Source of the DNA: Altererythrobacter sp.
Lineage (GTDB): Bacteria > Pseudomonadota > Alphaproteobacteria > Sphingomonadales > Sphingomonadaceae
Length of the DNA: 5,881 nt
Direction of reading: 5' to 3'
Assembly (NCBI GenBank): GCA_023299945.1
Contig: JALZVZ010000067.1
Span: 1-5,881, forward strand
The position numbers and the translations under genes are program-made. The notes under the pieces were generated by a model. The model ran no database searches and was not told the DNA's origin. It saw only the letters and a list, made by a program, of their open reading frames with translations. Of the stretch, positions 1-5,167 are shown piece after piece. How positions within the stretch are numbered: position 1 is the first letter of the stretch; every line of letters begins with the position of its first letter.

Positions 1-317
1 GGCAGGTCATTGAGAAAATCGGTCTTCACCAGACTTTTCTCGCGATCATGGAAGGTGATATGAACCTTGGGCGCAATCCATTCCTCGCCCGGACGCCAAT
101 CTTCAAAATAGGCTCTAGCTACTCGATAGGGGCTATGTTCAGAATAAGGCGCATCATCATCGGGAGATAAATCATGCGCGCCGGGGCTTATATTCCAGGT
201 CGGAATGCTCTCGATGTAGCGGTTTCTGTAAAACTGCACTGACTCTGCCAATTTTTCTCTCCGCGTTCCAATTCCCAAACAATTTGTCGTAAGACCCCGG
301 AACGCTCGGACGTTCAT
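1..317 (-). CDS. Unrecognised protein, C-terminus cut off by window edge
   Basis: An open frame runs from an ATG at 317 off the left edge of the window (105 complete codons). I do not recognise the family and give no function. From about residue 24 the translation looks like real protein: soluble, rich in aromatic and acidic residues, with stretches such as FYRNRYIESIPTW, PYSEHSPYRVARAYFEDW and WIAPKVHITFHDRE. The first 22 residues look less natural. A TTG at 251 preceded by GGAGAG (5-base spacer) is a possible true start. Alternatively, the N-terminus lies in the neighbouring frame upstream and was separated by a slip in a run of five A (252-256). The frame is closed by TAG eight codons before the ATG. 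It lies downstream of a toxin/immunity pair on the same strand, so it could be another accessory or orphan module. The reading frame is seen; start and role are uncertain. Confidence 0.5.
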   Translation of the reverse strand, partial: MNVRAFRGLTTNCLGIGTRREKLAESVQFYRNRYIESIPTWNISPGAHDLSPDDDAPYSEHSPYRVARAYFEDWRPGEEWIAPKVHITFHDREKSLVKTDFLNDL

Positions 318-417
318 GCAGATACCTTCGGCCGACGACTAAAAGTAGTGAACAGGACTGGATGGCTTCTTGGGTCTGGGCATCAAGCCGCCCGACCCGC
401 TCCGCGCAAACTTTCAA
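250..417 (-). pseudogene. Possible detached N-terminal piece of the left-edge gene (other frame)
   Basis: Starting from a TTG at 417, this frame encodes a hydrophobic patch (SCSLLLVVG) and then a protein-like run ending YDKLFGNWNAER, just before a run of five A at 252-256. Removing one A would join this frame to the open frame that continues to the window edge, giving ...NWNAER-K-LAESVQFYRNRY..., which reads as one continuous natural protein. As it stands, the frame goes on through less convincing residues (GRVSAVLQKPLHREHS) to a TGA at 172-174. There is no good Shine-Dalgarno at 417 and a TGA sits directly upstream, so the piece probably also lacks its original beginning. Possible causes are a decayed gene, a sequencing error in the A run, or chance coding. 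The frame relation is seen; the gene history is inferred. Confidence 0.35.
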
Positions 418-458
418 TCAGGTACGTTTAGTCTGACAACACCCGCCTGAGGCTCGAG

Positions 459-806
459 TTATTTGGGTTCTGGATCAAGGCCCATCTTGCGCATGTTCCG
501 GTAAAGCTGCTCCACGCCATCGGAATAGCCTCCATCCGCAATTTCGTTAAAAAGACTTTCAAGCGGCAATGCCGCTTGATGAACAAAAACATCACCAACA
601 CCCAAATCCTCATCCGCAAGAACATAATTATCAATAATGTTATCAACAATAATAACTTCACTTTCTGATAACGGTATAAATCCTCCAATGTTTTCTTCTA
701 AATCCACAATATAATGCAGCCTTTGTTTAACTTGGTTACTGTCCCCCCAATATATTGCATATACAAAGTATTTTTTTTTTGGATTTTTTTTGAGAGAAAC
801 TATCAT
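459..806 (-). CDS. Probable immunity protein of the adjacent toxin
   Basis: The product is a 115-residue, mostly acidic soluble protein with no signal peptide or membrane segment. A short lysine-rich start (SLKKNPKKKYF) is followed by a beta-like stretch (VYAIYWG) and acidic hydrophobic segments around residues 35-70. It matches no named immunity family that I can identify. The role is inferred from position. The gene starts 7 bases after the toxin-like gene, its Shine-Dalgarno (GAGG, 5 bases before the ATG) overlaps that gene's stop codon, and small acidic proteins in this place are usually cognate inhibitors of polymorphic toxins. Such a protein would act in the cytoplasm by binding the toxin's C-terminal domain. 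The gene is AT-rich (about 32% GC by hand count over 601-720, against about 62% in a sampled part of tsf), as expected of a transferred cassette. Its first 13 codons contain runs of eight and ten A on the coding strand, which are prone to slippage. Confidence 0.55.
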   Translation of the reverse strand: MIVSLKKNPKKKYFVYAIYWGDSNQVKQRLHYIVDLEENIGGFIPLSESEVIIVDNIIDNYVLADEDLGVGDVFVHQAALPLESLFNEIADGGYSDGVEQLYRNMRKMGLDPEPK

Positions 807-813
807 TTACACC

Positions 814-1794
814 TCATTGAGAATTTTTTATCGACGAAGTAACTTTTATATCAGCAATCTTTCCGGTTGTCGGGTTGTATTGATAGTGAATTTCAATGTT
901 TCGTCCATTGGGGCCGGGTACAGACTGGCTACGTTTTTCAAATCCATTAGATTTGAAACGGGGATCACTGCTCGTCAATATTTTACCACTTTGAGCATTA
1001 GCCCTAATATACTCAAACGCACTTTGTTCGGCAGGATTGCGAGGTGATGCAGACTGCGGCGGATTCGAATTTACCTTGGCGGTAGAAATATTATCAAAAT
1101 CTAACCTTACACCGCTTTGCGCAAGCTGATCCTGCGTTGCTACTCGGCTTGTTACGCTACCATTGGCATTGCGAGTATACACAAAACCATGATTATCAAT
1201 CAGTGAACCATCACTCAATGTCTGAGCATTCCGTTGAGCAAGTGTTTGAGCCAGGCTCTCAATCTCTAGCGCATTAAAAATTTGCGTATTTGGATTAGCA
1301 GGGGGCAAGCTGACTTCAGAGTCAACCAGCGATTGCGGGTTGCTTTCATTGCGAGTGTTGACAAAATCGTCGACGCTATCGTTGCCTGTATTCAATGGTG
1401 GCGCATCGACATCAGGCGCGCGGCCTGACGCGAGTTTGGTTGCCCCTTTCGAGCCGACAACCACTTCAACCGCAGCAAAGGTGGCTATGCCTATCCCTTT
1501 TCCGACAATCGCGGCTTGCTCATCAGGGGGTGCGTTGGCAAATTCCTCTGCACTTTGCCCCGCACGCTTCAAATATTCTAACGCGCTGGTTTCATCGCTC
1601 AATATTGCATCGATAGTTTTGACCGTGCCGACAGCTGCTCTTTCCGCTACCAGTTCGGGTGCTGCAATGAAATCACCTGTTGTTTGAATAAGCCCTAGCA
1701 GCCCTCCGCCGAATGCCTCATCTGCTGCTGCCCCAGAATACTCATGGAACAGGAAAGCCTTTACTATAACTTCGGATGTATTTGCGGCATGCAT
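814..1794 (-). CDS. Polymorphic-toxin-like C-terminal fragment (pretoxin plus toxin domain)
   Basis: The product has 326 residues. Residues 1-125 are Ala/Gly-rich and partly helical, with a hydrophobic GIATFAAVEVVVG stretch at 102-114, like the region before the toxin in filamentous-hemagglutinin/CdiA or RHS proteins. Residues 126-253 are a low-complexity Asn/Ser/Pro/Gln linker. Residues 254-326 form a compact C-terminal module with FEYIRANAQSG, DPRFKSNGFEK, GPNGRNIEIHYQYN and TTGKIADIKV, reminiscent of small nuclease toxin domains, with His303 as a possible active-site residue. I cannot name the toxin family. A small acidic gene follows after 7 bases, as in toxin/immunity pairs. No signal peptide, transport domain or repeats are present, so the protein lacks any visible delivery part. 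The ATG at 1794 has no convincing Shine-Dalgarno. The frame continues upstream to a TAG at 1831-1833 and, before it, a GTG with a strong Shine-Dalgarno. It may be an orphan C-terminal cassette or a damaged gene. Confidence 0.6.
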   Translation of the reverse strand: MHAANTSEVIVKAFLFHEYSGAAADEAFGGGLLGLIQTTGDFIAAPELVAERAAVGTVKTIDAILSDETSALEYLKRAGQSAEEFANAPPDEQAAIVGKGIGIATFAAVEVVVGSKGATKLASGRAPDVDAPPLNTGNDSVDDFVNTRNESNPQSLVDSEVSLPPANPNTQIFNALEIESLAQTLAQRNAQTLSDGSLIDNHGFVYTRNANGSVTSRVATQDQLAQSGVRLDFDNISTAKVNSNPPQSASPRNPAEQSAFEYIRANAQSGKILTSSDPRFKSNGFEKRSQSVPGPNGRNIEIHYQYNPTTGKIADIKVTSSIKNSQ

Positions 1795-1830
1795 TTGAGC
1801 TGCACATCGGCTGCGAACAACGGGCAGAGC

Positions 1831-1875
1831 CTATTCCACCACTGCCGCACCAACAAACACCCAAGCCCCTCCCCC
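1831..1875 (-). other. Strong Shine-Dalgarno and GTG in frame with the toxin but blocked by TAG
   Basis: On the minus strand GGGGGAGGGG (1866-1875) is followed after 5 bases by GTG (1858-1860). Read from there, the frame gives nine codons (VFVGAAVVE) and then TAG at 1831-1833. It next continues without a stop for 12 codons into the toxin ATG at 1794. The GTG and the toxin are therefore in one frame separated by a single amber codon, which could have come from CAG. This is either the original start of the toxin gene inactivated by a point mutation, or a chance purine-rich stretch beside the tsf terminator. Confidence 0.3.
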
Positions 1876-1918
1876 AAAACGAAAACAGCCGCCGAACCTG
1901 TTAAGGGCTCGGCGGCTG
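1876..1918 (-). terminator. Rho-independent terminator of the rpsB-tsf operon
   Basis: In the minus-strand transcript CAGCCGCCGAGCC pairs with GGUUCGGCGGCUG (13 pairs, one of them G-U) around a 7-base loop (1899-1905). The stem is followed directly by UUUUCGUUUU (1876-1885). It begins about 30 bases after the tsf stop codon, so it should end the rpsB-tsf transcript. It also separates that operon from the toxin-like gene, which must then have its own promoter or depend on read-through. Confidence 0.88.
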
Positions 1919-1949
1919 CAATCATTTAGCCTAGGAGAAGGTTTCCGGC

Positions 1950-2876
1950 TTAGCCTTTCAGCGTAGCGGCGACTTCTGCCGCGAAGTCTTCTTCTTTTTT
2001 CTCAATGCCTTCGCCCAATTGGAAGCGCACATAGTCTTTCAGAACGATCGCTTTGCCGGCTTCTTTGCCAGCGGCGGCCACTACGTCTGCGATGGGGGTT
2101 TTGTTGTCCATCACGAACAGCTGGCTGAGAAGCGCGTTTTCTTTCGCAAACTTCTTAATCGCGCCTTCGACCATTTTTTCCTGAACTTGCTCAGGCTTGC
2201 CGCTTTCGTTCGCTTTTTCCTGAGCAATCGCACGTTCGCGCGCAATCACGTCAGCATCAAGGCCGTCAGCGTCGAGCGCTTGCGGGAAGGCTGCTGCGAT
2301 ATGCATGGCGAGCTGCTTGCCCAAAGGCTCCAGCACGTCTGCGCCTGCTTCGCTTTCCAAAGCCACCAAAACACCGATCTTACCGAGGTTGGTCGCCGCA
2401 GCGTTGTGGACGTAAGGAACAACAGATCCGCTGGACACAGTGACGGTTTTCATCCGGCGAACCTGTTGGTTTTCACCAATGGTCGCAACGTTTGATACCA
2501 ACTTGTCAGTGACAGTTCCGCCATCGGGGTATTCAGCCGATTTCAGCGCTTCGATATCATCACCATCAACGCCCAATGCCGCAGCAGTGGTCTTGGTTAC
2601 GAAGTCTTGGAACTGATCGTTCTTTGCAACGAAGTCGGTTTCAGAGTTCACTTCAACCGCAACGCCTTTGGTGCCTTCGACAGCAACGCCAACGAGGCCT
2701 TCAGCAGCCGTGCGGCTTGATTTCTTCTGGACAGCCGCGAGGCCTTTGGCGCGCAGAGCGTCAACAGCCGCTTCAATATCGCCGCCCGCTTCCACGAGAG
2801 CTTTCTTGGCATCCATCATGCCCGCGCCAGTTTTCTCGCGCAGGGTTTTCACATCGGCGACGGTAAAATCGGCCAT
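1950..2876 (-). CDS. tsf: Translation elongation factor Ts (EF-Ts)
   Basis: EF-Ts is the cytoplasmic guanine nucleotide exchange factor that recharges EF-Tu by releasing GDP. The 308-residue length fits the family. Residues 1-50 form the N-terminal UBA-like domain ([19 protein letters not shown]), which contacts the EF-Tu G domain. The signature TDFVAKN at residues 80-86 is the conserved TDFVA(R/K)N loop that inserts into EF-Tu. The rest corresponds to the core and dimerisation subdomains, with the conserved-looking [11 protein letters not shown] segment and a C-terminal [16 protein letters not shown] helix. The ATG at 2876 is supported by AAAGGA 8 bases upstream and by the typical [10 protein letters not shown] beginning. 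It follows rpsB by 107 bases on the same strand, the standard S2/EF-Ts operon, and is closed by a terminator. The pyrH gene that often follows in alphaproteobacteria is absent here. Confidence 0.98.
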   Translation of the reverse strand: MADFTVADVKTLREKTGAGMMDAKKALVEAGGDIEAAVDALRAKGLAAVQKKSSRTAAEGLVGVAVEGTKGVAVEVNSETDFVAKNDQFQDFVTKTTAAALGVDGDDIEALKSAEYPDGGTVTDKLVSNVATIGENQQVRRMKTVTVSSGSVVPYVHNAAATNLGKIGVLVALESEAGADVLEPLGKQLAMHIAAAFPQALDADGLDADVIARERAIAQEKANESGKPEQVQEKMVEGAIKKFAKENALLSQLFVMDNKTPIADVVAAAGKEAGKAIVLKDYVRFQLGEGIEKKEEDFAAEVAATLKG

Positions 2877-2880
2877 GGGA

Positions 2881-2890
2881 GAATTCCTTT
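2881..2890 (-). promoter_or_regulatory. Ribosome-binding module of tsf
   Basis: AAAGGAATTC on the minus strand is followed by four bases (TCCC) and the tsf ATG. The identical ten bases, also four bases before the ATG, stand in front of rpsB at 3741-3750, and this pair fixes both start sites. Confidence 0.8.
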
Positions 2891-2906
2891 ATCTGTTATC
2901 GAAAGG

Positions 2907-2939
2907 GCACCGGCCCACCCCAAAGGGATGAACCGGCGC
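2907..2939 (-). other. Strong hairpin in the rpsB-tsf intergenic region
   Basis: In the minus-strand transcript GCGCCGGUUCAUCCC (2925-2939) can pair along its full 15 bases with GGGGUGGGCCGGUGC (2907-2921) around a UUU loop, using Watson-Crick pairs and four G-U pairs. It lies about 45 bases after the rpsB stop and ends 30 bases before the tsf start. No U-run follows, so it is unlikely to be a full intrinsic terminator. It may protect the rpsB 3' end, serve as a processing site, or attenuate tsf relative to rpsB. The pairing is seen; the function is inferred. Confidence 0.6.
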
Positions 2940-2983
2940 GCTTAGATTGGTTATGCGGAGCGCAAAACGCACCCCAAATGGGA

Positions 2984-3736
2984 TTAAGCAGCCGGCGCTT
3001 CAGCAGGAGGCGTGTCCATTGCGCCAAAATCTGCGCCCGAATCGGCCACGGCTCCGCCTTTGCCAGCGGTCGCTGCTGCGCCGATGGCGTCGCAATACAG
3101 GCGAACAGCCCGGCTGGCATCATCATTGCCCGGAACTGGGAATGCGATGTTGCTTGGATCAACATTGCTGTCGAGCACGGCGATCACAGGAATACCGAGG
3201 ACCGCGGCTTCTTTAATCGCGAGGTCTTCTTTGTTGGCATCGATCACGAACATGACATCAGGAATGCCGCCCATATCGCGAATGCCGCCAAGTGACAGTT
3301 CCAACTTGTCGCGTTTGCGAGTCAGCTGCAAAACTTCTTTCTTGGTGAAACCGCTGGTGTCACCAGAAAGCTTTTCCTCAAGGGTTTTCATTTCCTTGAT
3401 CGAACCACTGATTGTCTTCCAATTGGTAAGCATGCCGCCGAGCCAACGGTGGTTGACGAAGTGCTGACCGCAAGCTTTCGCAGTTAGCGCGATTGGCTCT
3501 TGTGCCTGACGCTTGGTTCCAACGAACAGAACCTTGCCGCCTGCACGAACAGTGGAGTGTACAAAATCAAGCGCGCGCGCGAAAAGCGGCACTGTCTGCG
3601 ACAAATCGATAATGTGGACACCATTACGCGCGCCGAAAATATACGGCTTCATGCGCGGGTTCCAACGGTGGGTTTGGTGGCCGAAGTGCGCTCCGGCCTC
3701 GATCAATTGCTGCATCGTGACGGTAGGTGCCGCCAT
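2984..3736 (-). CDS. rpsB: 30S ribosomal protein S2
   Basis: S2 is a late-assembling protein of the small ribosomal subunit, placed at the head-body junction on the back of the 30S particle. The product has 250 residues from the ATG at 3736. The N-terminal block [19 protein letters not shown] (18-36) and [10 protein letters not shown] (39-48) are family hallmarks. So are [11 protein letters not shown] (69-79), [14 protein letters not shown] (96-109, S2 signature), [20 protein letters not shown] (157-176) and [14 protein letters not shown] (181-194). The last 30 residues are an Ala/Gly-rich tail. The chosen start has AAAGGA 8 bases upstream and gives the normal [15 protein letters not shown] beginning. 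The same frame is open back to an ATG at 3835, but those 33 extra residues are untypical and lack a good Shine-Dalgarno. It is first gene of the rpsB-tsf operon. In other bacteria S2 represses its own operon through the leader; the long leader here leaves room for that. Confidence 0.98.
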   Translation of the reverse strand: MAAPTVTMQQLIEAGAHFGHQTHRWNPRMKPYIFGARNGVHIIDLSQTVPLFARALDFVHSTVRAGGKVLFVGTKRQAQEPIALTAKACGQHFVNHRWLGGMLTNWKTISGSIKEMKTLEEKLSGDTSGFTKKEVLQLTRKRDKLELSLGGIRDMGGIPDVMFVIDANKEDLAIKEAAVLGIPVIAVLDSNVDPSNIAFPVPGNDDASRAVRLYCDAIGAAATAGKGGAVADSGADFGAMDTPPAEAPAA

Positions 3737-3740
3737 AATA

Positions 3741-3750
3741 GAATTCCTTT
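3741..3750 (-). promoter_or_regulatory. Ribosome-binding module of rpsB
   Basis: AAAGGAATTC followed by TATT and the ATG at 3736. It decides between the start at 3736 and the longer open frame from 3835, and is identical to the module in front of tsf. Confidence 0.8.
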
Positions 3751-3941
3751 CCGGTTGTTCCTCTGAAAAGCTGATGACCCCTTGCGGTTGTCCCGCGCCG
3801 GCACCGGTATGTGTGCTTTCCATGTGAATTTCCAAATGTCTGACACGCCAATATCGGCCCGCCTTTTATTCGGATGCAGCGCGGTTAGACGGGGTGACGG
3901 TGAAAATCCAGCCTTTTCTTGTGGCCCCCGGATCAAGAGCG

Positions 3942-3989
3942 GAACAAAAGTGAAACTTTTTAATTGACAGGGCGGAACGAATAAGGAAC
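3942..3989 (+). promoter_or_regulatory. Putative LexA (SOS) direct-repeat boxes around a TTGACA hexamer
   Basis: GAACGAATAAGGAAC at 3975-3989 is an exact match to GAAC-N7-GAAC, the direct repeat recognised by LexA in many alphaproteobacteria. A second, one-mismatch copy (GAAC-N7-AAAC) lies at 3942-3956, exactly 33 bases earlier, so all four half-sites fall on an 11-base period and on one face of the helix. TTGACA (3964-3969), a full match to a -35 element, sits between the two boxes. The best -10 at normal spacing (AACAAC, 3987-3992) is weak. A further GAAC occurs at 4000-4003, but with 10-base spacing. Binding here would block a promoter leading to the small membrane gene at 4077, and perhaps affect rpsB on the other strand. 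The repeats are seen; LexA control is inferred. Confidence 0.5.
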
Positions 3990-4076
3990 AACGCGTGAAG
4001 AACAAAGGGTGATCAGTAACCATCCTGATAATTCAAGCGAACAAATGCTTGTGATGACAGACCAAAGGGCCACACC

Positions 4077-4340
4077 ATGATTGCTATTCTCTTGACCGTA
4101 TTATTTGTTGCAGTGGCAGTGATTGCGCTGACATCCTTGGTGGATAGCGCGGTGCGTGGGCGCAATGCTTGGCGCTCTATTCAGCGCGAGATGGCATTAG
4201 AATTGCAGGCAGGCCTGTCGCAAGATCTGGTCGCGCTAAAGGCGGATGTGGTCGCGTTTCGGGATATCCGCCCGTTACACCGCGGCCGTCATGTACAAGC
4301 AGAGCTGAGCGTTACCCGCCAGCTTGCTACTGCCGCTTGA
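4077..4340 (+). CDS. Small single-span membrane protein of unknown function
   Basis: The product has 87 residues. Residues 2-20 are a strongly hydrophobic helix (IAILLTVLFVAVAVIAL), followed by a basic patch (RGRNAWR, 28-34) that would place the remainder in the cytoplasm. Residues 34-60 form a charged, probably amphipathic helix (IQREMALELQAGLSQDLVALK), and the tail is basic. I do not recognise a named family. The ATG is preceded by AAAGGG with a 7-base spacer, and no other start lies upstream before a TAA in frame. The gene diverges from rpsB and converges on pssA, overlapping its end by 14 bases. A candidate LexA box about 90 bases upstream suggests damage-induced expression. Small membrane proteins under LexA control in alphaproteobacteria include the division inhibitor SidA of Caulobacter, but no sequence similarity to it is claimed. 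It is real by composition and context; its role is unknown. Confidence 0.75.
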   Translation: MIAILLTVLFVAVAVIALTSLVDSAVRGRNAWRSIQREMALELQAGLSQDLVALKADVVAFRDIRPLHRGRHVQAELSVTRQLATAA

Positions 4341-5127
4341 CCTTTGAATAGCGCCACAGTCCATATGGCATAAGCGCAAGGTAAATCACGCTAATCCCTA
4401 GCAATACCCACCAGGGCTCCAGCACCAATCCAGCGAACAGCAATCCGGCAACCGCAATCAGCTCGAGCCGAATTTGGCGGCGCGGCCTGAGCGATGACCA
4501 GCTCAGCGTTGCGACATTGGAAATCATCAAGAACGCAATCGCGCTGATCCAAATTGCGACGTAAACCGGATTACGGAACACATCTGATCCAGTGATCATC
4601 CACAAATAGAACGGCACAAATGCGATGCCTGCCGCAACGGGCGCGGGAATGCCAGTTAAGAAACCTGCCGACTTGTGCGGTTGCTCATCAGTATCGATTT
4701 GCGCATTGAACCGCGCCAGACGCAGCGCGCAGCAAATCGAAAATGCCAGCGCAGCAAACCAGCCAAGGCGCGGCCAATCTTGCAAAGACCACAGATAGAG
4801 AACCAACGGCGGCGCCACGCCAAAAGACAGAGAATCGGCAAGGCTATCCAGCTCTGCTCCGAACCGGGATTGCGCATTTAGCAGGCGGGCGATCCGCCCA
4901 TCAATTCCGTCGAGCACTCCTGCCAGCACAACCAGCGCAACGGCCAATTCCCAATCGCCAGTAATCGCAAATCGAATACCGGTAAGGCCAGCACATAGAG
5001 CTGCCGCTGTAATCGCATTGGGAAGCATCGCGCGCAGCGAAAGCCCGCGCCGTTCTTTGGCAGCAATTTGCTCCACAGAATCATCTTCGGCGGCTTTGGG
5101 CCCTACGCGCTTATCATTATCGTGCAT
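4327..5127 (-). CDS. pssA: CDP-diacylglycerol--serine O-phosphatidyltransferase
   Basis: This integral inner-membrane enzyme joins L-serine to CDP-diacylglycerol to give phosphatidylserine and CMP, the step before phosphatidylethanolamine. The product has 266 residues. The complete CDP-alcohol phosphatidyltransferase motif D-x2-DG-x2-AR-x8-G-x3-D-x3-D lies at residues 73-98 (Asp73, Asp76, Asp94 and Asp98 bind metal and substrate). FG at 102-103 and several hydrophobic spans follow (about 107-113, 121-135, 169-183, 190-206 and 225-255). The first 30 residues are hydrophilic and variable, and the C-terminus is basic. The length and layout fit the membrane-bound Bacillus-type (class II) PssA rather than the E. 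coli phospholipase-D-like form. The ATG at 5127 follows a GAAGG sequence. psd ends only 40 bases upstream on the same strand, so the two are probably co-transcribed. The 3' end overlaps the convergent small membrane gene by 14 bases. Confidence 0.95.
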   Translation of the reverse strand: MHDNDKRVGPKAAEDDSVEQIAAKERRGLSLRAMLPNAITAAALCAGLTGIRFAITGDWELAVALVVLAGVLDGIDGRIARLLNAQSRFGAELDSLADSLSFGVAPPLVLYLWSLQDWPRLGWFAALAFSICCALRLARFNAQIDTDEQPHKSAGFLTGIPAPVAAGIAFVPFYLWMITGSDVFRNPVYVAIWISAIAFLMISNVATLSWSSLRPRRQIRLELIAVAGLLFAGLVLEPWWVLLGISVIYLALMPYGLWRYSKVKRQ

Positions 5128-5167
5128 CAGACCTTCGCCCCGACTGTTTGCGCGGATTTGCGCATAT

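Larger units (their letters stand above)
3737..4076. other. Divergent intergenic region: rpsB leader and upstream region of the small membrane gene
   Basis: No gene is supported in these 340 bases. On the minus side it must contain the rpsB promoter and a leader that may reach about 250 bases, but I could not pick a convincing sigma-70 pair or a recognised S2 autoregulatory fold. On the plus side it holds TTGACA at 3964-3969 and a row of GAAC repeats (listed separately). The open frame reaching upstream of rpsB to 3835 is regarded as leader, not protein. Confidence 0.6.

Noticed and set aside
1862..1864. TTG after the GGGGGAGGGG sequence as the start of a Cys-rich peptide
   Set aside because: The frame is short and odd in composition and ends shortly inside the toxin gene; the in-frame GTG next to it is the more meaningful candidate.
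2019..2495. Plus-strand open frame of 158 codons inside tsf
   Set aside because: It is antisense to tsf and reflects codon bias of that gene; there is no ribosome-binding site or family resemblance.
3012..3467. Plus-strand open frame of 151 codons inside rpsB
   Set aside because: It is a mirror frame of a highly conserved ribosomal protein gene with no independent support.
3737..3835. N-terminal extension of S2 from an ATG at 3835
   Set aside because: The 33 extra residues are unlike S2, there is no good Shine-Dalgarno before 3835, and the ATG at 3736 has AAAGGA and the standard S2 beginning.
3986..4005. TTGTTC copies on the minus strand as -35 elements for rpsB
   Set aside because: No acceptable -10 hexamer lies at 16-18 bases from either copy, so I do not call an rpsB promoter here.
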